Assembly (NCBI RefSeq): GCF_034470605.1
Contig: NZ_JARGYT010000028.1
Location: 1-14,445, forward strand
Direction of reading: 5' to 3'
Source of the DNA: Cyrtobacter comes
Lineage (GTDB): Bacteria > Pseudomonadota > Alphaproteobacteria > Rickettsiales > Midichloriaceae
DNA: 14,445 nucleotides
In this document: one piece after another, positions 1 through 6,037 of the stretch
Layout: each line of letters opens with the position of its first letter
Numbering within the stretch: position 1 is the first letter of the stretch
Made by a program: the position numbers and the translations under genes
The notes under the pieces: model-generated
Database searches by the model: none
What the model saw: only the letters and a program-made list of their open reading frames with translations
What the model was told of the DNA's origin: nothing

Positions 1-324
1 ACAAACATTATAGCTGGATATGTTAATCACAAGTCAATAGCACCTTTTCAACGGTTCTTGCAACACAGATGTTTTTAATCATTGGGTAGAACATTTTTTT
101 AATCAAGTAGTTAACCCCCGGCCAATTTGTGGTGATGGATAATGCTAGTTTCCATAAATCTCAGAAGACAAGAGCATTAATTGAATCTGTTGGCTGTAAA
201 CTAATATTTTTCATATTCACCAGATATGAACCCTATTGAGAAATTCTGGGCTAAGAGATGGATTAAACAACAAATTGAGCGTTGTAATGTGTTGCATCAG
301 GCAATTAATACATTTTTTAGTTGA
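1..324 (+). pseudogene. IS630-family transposase remnant, frameshifted
   Basis: This is a decayed DDE transposase whose pieces read in at least three frames. In order they give IIAGYVNHKSIAPF (from about 7), CNTDVFNHWVEHFF (from 59), VVMDNASFHKS (from 129, carrying the second catalytic Asp), and SPDMNPIEKFWAKRW (from about 217, carrying the final catalytic Glu), ending in TGA at 322-324. These blocks, in this order, are the C-terminal half of the IS630/Tc1-mariner catalytic domain. The N-terminal helix-turn-helix half lies before the window or is lost. Between LIF and YSPD, bases that would encode the usual LPP are reduced to four, which explains one frameshift. It cannot encode an active transposase. 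The family assignment is firm; the named IS is not recognised. Confidence 0.85.
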
Positions 325-360
325 TCGTAATTCAACTGCTTTTACTATAGCACTAATTTA

Positions 361-632
361 ATTGTTCTTGCAATACTCAAGTTTTTGAGATTTGGGAAAT
401 TTTTAATTAATGAGCTTAAATCTGGTCAGGTAGTTATTATGGACAATGCTTCCTCCCATAAATCTCGGAAAAGATCTTATTTAATCTGTTAGCTGTATTT
501 TTTTACCTCCTTATTCAAATGATTTGAAGCCAATAGAGAAATTTTTGGCTAAGAGGTGGATTAGAGCTCATATTAGTCATCTTGCTCTATGATGCTTTAG
601 TTAAATTCTTTAATACGCAAATCTTAACTTGA
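361..632 (+). pseudogene. Second IS630-family transposase remnant, truncated
   Basis: A second, divergent copy of the same transposase domain follows the first in the same orientation. CNTQVFEIW (from 369), SGQVVIMDNASSHKS (around 424-470) and KPIEKFLAKRWIRAH (around 525-575) match the order of blocks in the 1-324 copy, ending FFNTQILT and TGA at 630-632. Frameshifts separate the blocks, and the segment between HKS and the PYSND block is shortened. Sequence before CNTQ is missing, so this is a 5'-truncated fragment. It differs from the first copy at many residues, so it is more likely the remnant of a separate, related element than a recent duplication. Not functional. Confidence 0.78.
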
Positions 633-669
633 TTTACTATATCTAGTAGAATCAAAGAATTCTAATACA

Positions 670-699
670 CTATAGCTGGTTTATTTGAGGTGATAGATA
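670..699 (+). repeat. Dispersed repeat, copy A (possible IS end)
   Basis: The 30-base stretch starts CTATAGCTGGTTTATTT and continues AGGTG, ATAGATA. It recurs at 4265-4295 in the same orientation with one substitution and one inserted base. The second copy lies about 145 bases upstream of an IS5-type transposase remnant, so an IS terminal sequence is a reasonable reading. A weaker inverted counterpart (CACCAAAAGCTATAAT, about 773-788) lies roughly 75 bases downstream, so 670-790 could be a short internally deleted element. No coding sequence is visible in 633-840. Confidence 0.5.
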
Positions 700-840
700 G
701 CCTGGCTTATATTACGGATTATTAGCTTTGTTAATTCATCTTAAATCACTATCTAGCCATATTTAATTGAAGCACCAAAAGCTATAATAGCAAGTCATGT
801 TATATAATTCTATCTTGATCTTTTTTAATAAACGCCCTCT

Positions 841-871
841 AAATCACACTTCCTATCTTAAAGTGTGATTT
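841..871 (-). terminator. Hairpin downstream of gatB, probable terminator
   Basis: AAATCACACTT and AAGTGTGATTT form a perfect 11-bp stem around a nine-base loop, about 50 bases beyond the gatB stop codon. The T-rich tail is short in both directions (ATTT on the gatB side, ATTTT on the other), so it is a weak intrinsic terminator at best, possibly bidirectional. Confidence 0.5.
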
Positions 872-919
872 TAATGCCCTTGCTCATATCTAAATCTCAA
901 CACATATGCAACTTATTGT

Positions 920-2350
920 TTAGGGGAGAAGTTTTTTAAGGAGCTCATTAATTATACCGGGGTCTGCTTTACCTTTTGCAATTTTCATAACTTGCCCAAC
1001 AAAGAAACTAAAGAGACGATCTTCGCCATTTTTATATCTTTCTACTTCTAATGAATTTTCACTTAAAACACATATTATTATTTCCTTAATAGTATCATGA
1101 TTACTTATTTGCATTAAAGATCTTTCTTTTATTATAGAGGCTGGATCTTTTCCTGATTCAAACATTATATCTAACCCCTGTTTTGCTGATGAGGCGGAAA
1201 TCTCATTATTTTTTAAAAAAAGTAACAGCTGTGCGAGCATATGTACTTTAATCATCCTCTCATCATCTATTTTGACTTCAAGCTTATTCATCCTTGCAAA
1301 TAGTTCCACTATGAGCCAGTTTGTACATAATTTAGAATCTTGTACAAGAGAGTTTAGTTTTTCAAAAAACTCAGATACAGATTTTTCTGCAATAAGGACC
1401 AGGGCCTCTTTAAGGGGAATATTTAAGGACTCCGTGTATCTTTTTAGTTTTTGATCGGGTAGTTCAGGAAGTCTTGCCTTCATACTGCTTATATACTCAT
1501 CAGAGAGCTCTACTGGAAGAATATCTGGATCTGGGAAGTATCTGTAATCTACGGCGTCCTCCTTTAGTCTCATACTTCTGGTCTCAAGGTTATTAGTATC
1601 AAATAACCTTGTTTCCTGAATTATATCATTTCCTGATTCTATCTCTGCTATCTGTCTTATAGCTTCAAATTCTATTGCCTTTTCTAAAAATTTTAAAGAA
1701 TTAAGATTCTTAATCTCGACTCTATTTCCATATTTATCACTTCCAATAGGTCGTACTGAAACATTAGCATCGCACCTTAACGAACCTTTTTCCATATCCC
1801 CATCACATGTATTCAGGTATCTAAGAATTAATCTTAGCTTAGATAGAAATTCTGAGGCCTCTTTAGCGCTTCTCAAATCTGGAGCGGTCACTATCTCCAT
1901 AAGACCAATACCAGCACGATTTAGATCTATAAAAGTTTCATACATACTTTGATCATGAATACTTTTTCCCGCATCTTGTTCTATATGTAATCTCTCTATC
2001 TTTATTGTTTTACCACTACCTATAGTAATGATTCCATCTCTTGCTATTGGCTCATAAAATTGAGTTGTTTGATAACCAAGAGGAAGGTCTGGATAAAAAT
2101 AATGTTTTCTATCAAAGCGAGATAATTTATTAATTACGGCACCTACTCCCAGAGCTGTTAGTACTGCCAGCTCTATGCATTCTTTATTTAATACAGGTAA
2201 TGTTCCTGGGATTGCAACATCAAATAGCTCGATATTTGTATTGGGATCAGCGCCAAATGATGTTGGGGCACGAGAAAATAGTTTTGACTTAGAAGCTATT
2301 TGTGCATGGACCTCCAGTCCTATAACAATTTCCCATCCTGACTTAATCAT
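920..2350 (-). CDS. gatB: Aspartyl/glutamyl-tRNA(Asn/Gln) amidotransferase subunit B
   Basis: GatB is the kinase and tRNA-binding subunit of the GatCAB complex. The complex turns misacylated Glu-tRNA(Gln), and Asp-tRNA(Asn) where needed, into Gln-tRNA(Gln) and Asn-tRNA(Asn) in the cytoplasm. The 476-residue length is normal for the family. The N-terminal signature WEIVIGLEVHAQI (residues 6-18), the block KHYFYPDLPLGYQ (82-94), the conserved LHIEQDAGKS (121-130), NRAGIGLMEIVTAPD (144-158) and LRCDANVSVR (191-200) are all present. The C-terminal GatB/YqeY tail domain is also present, ending close to the family's usual end. gatA and gatC are not adjacent, so the operon is split here. The ATG start fits the conserved N-terminus. 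Upstream of it there is only T-rich sequence and no Shine-Dalgarno motif. The stop is TAA. Confidence 0.97.
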   Translation of the reverse strand: MIKSGWEIVIGLEVHAQIASKSKLFSRAPTSFGADPNTNIELFDVAIPGTLPVLNKECIELAVLTALGVGAVINKLSRFDRKHYFYPDLPLGYQTTQFYEPIARDGIITIGSGKTIKIERLHIEQDAGKSIHDQSMYETFIDLNRAGIGLMEIVTAPDLRSAKEASEFLSKLRLILRYLNTCDGDMEKGSLRCDANVSVRPIGSDKYGNRVEIKNLNSLKFLEKAIEFEAIRQIAEIESGNDIIQETRLFDTNNLETRSMRLKEDAVDYRYFPDPDILPVELSDEYISSMKARLPELPDQKLKRYTESLNIPLKEALVLIAEKSVSEFFEKLNSLVQDSKLCTNWLIVELFARMNKLEVKIDDERMIKVHMLAQLLLFLKNNEISASSAKQGLDIMFESGKDPASIIKERSLMQISNHDTIKEIIICVLSENSLEVERYKNGEDRLFSFFVGQVMKIAKGKADPGIINELLKKLLP

Positions 2351-2379
2351 ACAATTACAAAAAAGACCAACAAAGATAA

Positions 2380-2407
2380 TTTATAAGAAAAATTTATAAA
2401 ATCACAA
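2380..2407 (-). promoter_or_regulatory. Candidate gatB promoter
   Basis: On the minus strand TTGTGA (2407-2402) and TATAAA (2385-2380) are separated by 16 bases. Transcription would start near 2373, giving a 5' UTR of roughly 23 bases before the gatB ATG. The -35 box matches consensus in four of six positions. In DNA this AT-rich the call is tentative. Confidence 0.4.
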
Positions 2408-2671
2408 TACAATGTGCGGTTTTAATTAATTAGCATATACTCATTTTTATATATAGCTCTTTTATCATTAATTAGGTTATCTATAAAAACAATCCAAATG
2501 AGGATTTGTAGTATTATACTAACTTGGTAGAGGCGTCTATATTGGAAGAATAATTACATTTTTATATTATACCAGCATAAAATACTTGAGCGCCTATAAA
2601 GGATTTTTCTCACTTTTCTTTTGTGGTAATTCAGATTTATTACGTAGCTTTTGTTATGGCCATTTAATGAA
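2408..2671. other. Intergenic stretch without recognisable genes
   Basis: About 260 bases of AT-rich sequence with stops in all frames. It contains GAGGCG (near 2529) and GAGCGCC (near 2589), which could pair weakly, and the palindrome CCTATAAAGG (about 2594-2603). I see no tRNA, coding or IS signature. Confidence 0.5.
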
Positions 2672-2700
2672 ATGAAAGTATTTTCTATTCATTGTATACT
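2672..2700 (+). promoter_or_regulatory. Candidate promoter for a small RNA
   Basis: ATGAAA (2672-2677) and TATACT (2695-2700) are separated by exactly 17 bases. Each differs from consensus at one or two positions. No protein gene follows in the next 280 bases, but a hairpin-bounded transcript would fit. Confidence 0.35.
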
Positions 2701-2702
2701 TT

Positions 2703-2852
2703 GTAACAAGTATTGTTACCTATGCAATCAAATGAATTTATATGAAAATATAACTCGCCAAAGTGTTCCAAGCCATTAACAATTCATCTATCAAGGTATT
2801 AGGTGCTACATAGTTTTTGCAGCTACTTATTTAAGTAGCTGCATTATTTTAT
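2703..2852 (+). ncRNA. Candidate small RNA bounded by two hairpins
   Basis: This is a predicted transcript of about 145 bases, not matched to a known family. It would begin at a perfect 7-bp hairpin (GTAACAA / TTGTTAC, 2703-2719), just behind a -10-like TATACT. It would end at an 11-bp terminator hairpin (2819-2842) followed by ATTATTTTATT. There is no open reading frame of note inside. I looked for the core motifs of SRP RNA, tmRNA, RNase P RNA and tRNAs and saw none. 6S-like or regulatory RNA remains possible. An alternative is that only the terminator is real and serves a decayed upstream gene. Confidence 0.35.
2819..2852 (+). terminator. Strong intrinsic terminator hairpin
   Basis: GCAGCTACTTA and TAAGTAGCTGC form a perfect 11-bp stem with a two-base loop, followed by the T-rich tail ATTATTTTATT. 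It is the strongest terminator-like structure in the window. On the opposite strand the following bases are A-rich, so it is directional to the plus strand, yet no protein gene on the plus strand ends nearby. Confidence 0.65.
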
Positions 2853-2983
2853 TGAATGACTATCTTTTTACTCCACTAAACCCATCATAGCTACTACAGC
2901 TACCATAGATTTTTTTGTATTTCATAATATCGTTCTATTGAATTTTAAATATTATCTTGAGGTTATGTAGTGAGTATATTGGT

Positions 2984-3121
2984 ATGAAGGATTTTACTTT
3001 ATGTATAAGATATATAAAACAGTATAACGAACTCATATATTCAGATCTTCTCATACGTCTTTATATTCATTTAGTTATCTTTATGATGATGGGTGTTAGT
3101 TATAAATTATCTTTATACTAA
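2984..3121 (+). CDS. Possible small membrane protein (45 residues), uncertain
   Basis: An ATG-started ORF of 45 codons ends in TAA at 3119-3121. Its second half has a hydrophobic run (LYIHLVIFMMMGV) that could span a membrane. A TTG at 2957 in the same frame could extend it slightly. There is no Shine-Dalgarno motif, no recognised family and no neighbour that supports it. Base composition is as AT-rich as the surrounding intergenic DNA, so a chance ORF is about as likely as a gene. Confidence 0.18.
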   Translation: MKDFTLCIRYIKQYNELIYSDLLIRLYIHLVIFMMMGVSYKLSLY

Positions 3122-3259
3122 AGAGCGCCCTTTTATAGGTGTATTAACGCCTTTCAGAGACATAGTGCTGTATGTATTATTTCTTTCAAAAAATACCTAT
3201 ATATGTGTGTATTTTTGGCTTAACTTTGAGTTGCATTCCTTTTAGTAAATGCAGATGAG
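3122..3259. other. Intergenic stretch without recognisable genes
   Basis: AT-rich DNA with stops in all frames. It carries GAGCGCCC followed by TTTTATAGG (3123-3139), which echoes GAGCGCC, TATAAAGG near 2589. No coding or RNA-gene signature was found. Confidence 0.4.
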
Positions 3260-3268
3260 TGTTATAAT
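3260..3268 (+). promoter_or_regulatory. Extended -10 promoter upstream of the XRE regulator
   Basis: TGTTATAAT is a perfect extended -10 element (TG, one base, TATAAT). The -35 region has no good match, as is usual for extended -10 promoters. Transcription from about 3275 would give a 5' UTR near 200 bases before the XRE gene at 3473, long enough for regulation in the leader. Confidence 0.5.
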
Positions 3269-3462
3269 ATGCCCTCGTTATTTTTAGAAATTTTGATGAA
3301 TTAATATCATTAATGCCTTTATACATAGGTTACAGTTTGTTAGATGCGTCATTTATCAGAATTCATTTAGTTGAATAGTATGATTCGTATTTTGTTAAGA
3401 ATAAAAATTAGACGTGCATTTTGAGTTTATCGCAATATAGTTGTTTTGTGAGAAGGTTTTAT

Positions 3463-3480
3463 ATGTTGAGTTATGAGTAA
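3463..3480 (+). CDS. Possible five-codon leader ORF overlapping the XRE start
   Basis: ATG TTG AGT TAT GAG TAA reads MLSYE and overlaps the first codons of the XRE gene in another frame. AGAAGG (3451-3456) sits six bases before its ATG. That is a classical Shine-Dalgarno spacing, whereas the same AGAAGG is 16 bases from the XRE start, which is too far. Stop and start overlap within eight bases, so translational coupling is conceivable. The 16S 3' end in this window lacks the matching anti-SD, which weakens the idea. Confidence 0.2.
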   Translation: MLSYE

Positions 3481-3907
3481 AAAGAGAAATGATGGCGCGC
3501 ATCATGTCGATGTGCACGTTGGTATGATGCTTAGGAAAAAAAGGTTAGAAAAAGGTATAAGTCAGTATGAATTAGCCCATTCTGTTAATTTGACTTTTCA
3601 ACAAATACAAAAATATGAAAGAGGGATAAATAGGATAAGTTGTAGCAAGCTTCATGATTTTGCAAAATTTTTAGATACAAATGTTGCCTATTTTTTCCAA
3701 GGACTAGGAGATTATAAATACCAAGAAACATCACATGATATGTCAGAAGCAGCAGACTCTGCTGGGGTACAGATTAAAAATACAGATGTCTATTCAGAGA
3801 TAAGCGAATTGATAAAGGCTTTTCAATGCATACAAGATAAAAGAGTAAGGCAGAGCATAATTAGCTTGGCATGTAACTTAGCATCTAAAAGTACTATGTC
3901 GAATTAA
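3473..3907 (+). CDS. XRE-family transcriptional regulator, EcxR/ApxR-like
   Basis: A 144-residue DNA-binding protein of a family widespread in Alphaproteobacteria. The N-terminal VDVHVGMMLRKKR (12-24) leads into an XRE/Cro helix-turn-helix (about 19-75). The family hallmark LTFQQIQKYERGINRI lies at 40-55, with the recognition helix in TFQQIQKYE. After a linker rich in polar residues, a C-terminal helix (about 107-138; LIKAFQCIQDKRVRQSI) matches the usual dimerising tail. From family knowledge, EcxR of Ehrlichia controls type IV secretion genes and ApxR of Anaplasma controls surface-protein expression; the same job here is inference. The gene stands alone. The chosen ATG fits the family N-terminus (MSKKR start). 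The stop is TAA. Confidence 0.88.
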   Translation: MSKKRNDGAHHVDVHVGMMLRKKRLEKGISQYELAHSVNLTFQQIQKYERGINRISCSKLHDFAKFLDTNVAYFFQGLGDYKYQETSHDMSEAADSAGVQIKNTDVYSEISELIKAFQCIQDKRVRQSIISLACNLASKSTMSN

Positions 3908-4264
3908 ATGCAATGCATAGATTAATTTAATATACTTTAATCATGCGGTATTTGGCTGGGTTTTTGATACTTATTACTATCATAGCTTTGTTTCAATGAA
4001 TTTAAAAGAATAAGAGTTTATTAGATGCTAAGGTCATGTTACTGGGCCGTAATTTGGTGCTGATCAAGCGTTGTTTGGCCACATATTGTTACTGGAATAA
4101 TGTATGGTCGCCTGAATAATTGTCTTTATGTGTAAAACGGTATTTATTATGGGTTTTTGTCAAAGTTCGGTATTTGGGAAATGGTGCTGTCCAGCATTAC
4201 TCAAATCAAGTGCCAAAAAATAATGTCTCAAAATTTAGGCGATATTCATTTTAGGCATAGATTG
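3908..4264. other. Intergenic or decayed DNA, no gene recognised
   Basis: About 350 bases follow the XRE gene with no intact ORF and no clear terminator hairpin. A short run near 4020-4112 could be read as LLDAKVMLLGRNLVLIKR, but it has no family I recognise. Because an IS5 remnant and an IS-end-like repeat follow directly, this is most simply decayed mobile DNA. Confidence 0.4.
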
Positions 4265-4295
4265 CTATAGCTGGTTTATTTAAGGTGCATAGATA
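4265..4295 (+). repeat. Dispersed repeat, copy B (possible IS end)
   Basis: CTATAGCTGGTTTATTT, then AAGGTGC and ATAGATA, repeats the 670-699 sequence in the same orientation with one substitution and one extra C. It lies upstream of the IS5-type transposase remnant in the same direction, as expected of the left end of that element. Confidence 0.5.
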
Positions 4296-4410
4296 ATACC
4301 ACTATAGTACAGCCTCTTAGCTATGAGAGTTCAGCTTCAATCACTAGAAAAACAAAGCTGAGAGATGCGATGTTTATATCACATCTCTTCTAAAGTTTTT
4401 GAGCTAATTG

Positions 4411-4602
4411 AACATTCGCTCACGTAACATTATTGAGCACTTCTTTGGCTGACTAAAGCAAGGGGTATGAGGTAAACTGGATCATGTGTTCCTTAGCTTC
4501 ATCGCTATTTCAAGAGATAAGATTAGCCGAAGATTGAAACATAATCATCCAAAGTCGCTATTTGTGAAAAATGTTCCAACCTTCTGTATAAGCTATTATT
4601 AA
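4411..4602 (+). pseudogene. IS5-type transposase C-terminal remnant
   Basis: One frame reads SRNIIEHFFG, a TGA, LKQ, a second TGA, then GKLDHVFLSFIAI and a basic tail, ending in TAA at 4600-4602. The pattern NIIE, FFG, LKQ followed by KLD, FLSFIAI is the C-terminal end of IS5-family (IS427-like) DDE transposases. Its catalytic Glu is the E of NIIEHFFG. Both internal TGA codons fall where Arg codons are usual in the family, so CGA-to-TGA transitions explain them. Upstream codons are out of frame (FELIEHS just before). It is inactive. The basic tail after ISRRLKHNH may include non-IS sequence. Confidence 0.65.
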
Positions 4603-4636
4603 TCAGTGGTTATATTAACTCACTAATATTTCACAA

Positions 4637-5611
4637 TTATATGTGAACATCATTATTCGTGGACGCTTCACCAGGTGAAGCGTGGTGGTTATGGAGTGCA
4701 TCGAGTGCATCGAAGGTAGTATACACTAATTTCACTGCTTCAACAGTTTGTATAACAGGATTGACTGTATTAATGAGTGCATTAGCTAAATCATTGATGT
4801 TCTGGGCAACTGCTATAACTGGCTGTAATGATTCTGGAAGAACGCATTTTGCTGAGCCAAGCCCTGCCGTAACAGCGGCTCCATACGGATTGAATGTTAC
4901 GAGCTGCGCAATTGGAGCTGTAGACGCATCCATGAAGCATTGGATATATGGATTATCACTTTTTAACAAATCTGTATTGCTCTTAGCCGCATATATTACT
5001 GTATTTATAGCTGAGAAAGCTATCGTGTTGATAGACTTACTATAATAAGCATAAGCGGAACTAAATCCAAGGTGCAAGAAGCTTAAGCCAGCATGCAAAT
5101 ATCCTCCATTAGCATCAATGAGGGGGGTAGATTTTTCCTTATTATCAGTGCTGAAGTGTTGAGTAGAATGATTACCCAAATTCTTGCTAAAATGCTGATC
5201 AAGGCGCTCGCTAAAACCCTTGCCCCATTCATATGAGTCATTCAATACCCTTATGATGGTATCGCTATTTTCTATTACATAAATTCCAGTTTTGGAAGTT
5301 TCGGCGAAAAAAAGAGCCTCTTTCTTAGCCTTAAGCTCAGCGCGCTTTAGCACCCTCTGTTCATGCCTGCTATCTTTTTTTACCTCACGCATCTGAATAT
5401 CATATGCATAACGCTCATCATAATGTATCTGATATGCTAATGCATAAAGCTCATCACCATATATGTGATTCCCATCATTCATGTGATTCCCACCATCTAT
5501 GTTATAATCCCTATCGTTATGGTTGTTTCCTGCATTAGCCGCATCATGTTCGCCATGTGCCACAAGGTTATTCATTTGAACTTGTATCTCTTTTTGGTCT
5601 TCTCTTGCCAT
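4637..5611 (-). CDS. Unrecognised 324-residue protein, possible effector
   Basis: I do not recognise this protein. Residues 19-55 are low-complexity and rich in Asn, His, Asp and Gly, with an internal duplication (DGGNHM then NDGNHI). Residues 55-105 are charged and predicted helical (a run of Lys/Arg/Glu around 75-98). Residues about 172-300 are Ala-rich and moderately hydrophobic, with SAINTVIYAA, YGAAVTAGLG and LANALINTVNPVIQTVEAV, suggesting helices that could insert into or lie on a membrane. The C-terminus (301-324) is polar again. There is no N-terminal signal peptide. It is flanked by an IS5 remnant and a gene-poor stretch. A secreted or surface protein interacting with the host is one reading, by composition only. 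The ATG has no Shine-Dalgarno motif. The stop is TAA. Confidence 0.7.
   Translation of the reverse strand: MAREDQKEIQVQMNNLVAHGEHDAANAGNNHNDRDYNIDGGNHMNDGNHIYGDELYALAYQIHYDERYAYDIQMREVKKDSRHEQRVLKRAELKAKKEALFFAETSKTGIYVIENSDTIIRVLNDSYEWGKGFSERLDQHFSKNLGNHSTQHFSTDNKEKSTPLIDANGGYLHAGLSFLHLGFSSAYAYYSKSINTIAFSAINTVIYAAKSNTDLLKSDNPYIQCFMDASTAPIAQLVTFNPYGAAVTAGLGSAKCVLPESLQPVIAVAQNINDLANALINTVNPVIQTVEAVKLVYTTFDALDALHNHHASPGEASTNNDVHI
4663..4683. repeat. Perfect inverted repeat inside the 3' end of the unknown gene
   Basis: ACGCTTCACC and GGTGAAGCGT are exact inverted copies around one central base. The repeat is GC-rich against its surroundings and encodes the HASPGEAS part of the protein's C-terminus. 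There is no T-tract on either side, so it is not an intrinsic terminator. It may be an inserted palindromic element. Confidence 0.5.
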
Positions 5612-6037
5612 ATTAATGTACCATAATTATTAGTTGATAAATTACCAATCATCGGTTCTTGAATACATTTACACGCAGCTAACCGTTTAATTATGGCGCG
5701 ATTATATACTTGGTTGGTACGTTAGTCTAGAGTCAGATTATGTAGGTGTATGATTGTTATACCATTACACATAGTAATCTAGATGGATATTGATGTAATA
5801 TATGGCAAGGTGGCGCTTTTATAAAGATTCGGTGGTGAGGTTAGCGCGTTAGTTACTAAAGCTGTACTGGCTAAAGGAGAAATTCAAAAAATAGGCTGAT
5901 GAGCCTAAGTAGAAGGTTTTGATACAAGTTGTTATAAATTCGGTATAAAGTACGCTACTAATTGATAACATTAAGTATATGATCTCAAAAATTGATTTAG
6001 CCCTATAATTTACATCATAATTTTATGCGAAGATTTT
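5612..6037. other. Intergenic stretch, no gene recognised
   Basis: About 425 bases between the unknown gene and the priA stop. The stretch 5811-5870 reads MARWRFYKDSVVRLAR on the plus strand before hitting a stop, but matches nothing I know. A small hairpin (TAGGCT / AGCCTA, 5892-5907) lacks a T-tract. No clear terminator follows priA; CATAA / TTATG near 6014-6025 is only a 5-bp stem. Confidence 0.4.
5701..5729 (-). promoter_or_regulatory. Candidate promoter for the unknown 324-residue gene
   Basis: On the minus strand TAGACT (5729-5724) and a perfect TATAAT (5706-5701) are separated by 17 bases. A transcript would begin near 5694 and carry about 83 bases before the ATG at 5611. Confidence 0.45.

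Noticed and set aside
1272..1454. Plus-strand ORF of 60 codons inside gatB
   Set aside because: It is a shadow of gatB, whose conserved protein sequence fixes the coding strand. The same applies to 2175-2399.
2408..3472. tRNA, tmRNA or CRISPR in the long gene-poor stretch
   Set aside because: No T-loop motif, no tmRNA ends and no regularly spaced repeats are visible.
4411..4602. Two in-frame TGA codons in the IS5-type remnant as a sign that TGA encodes Trp
   Set aside because: The intact genes use TGG for Trp and have no internal TGA, and both TGAs fall where Arg codons are usual. Simple decay explains them.
4659..5045. Plus-strand ORF opposite the unknown 324-residue gene
   Set aside because: The minus-strand ORF is much longer and has its own TATAAT promoter; the plus-strand one lacks any supporting signal. 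As neither has a known family, this is less certain than the other rejections.
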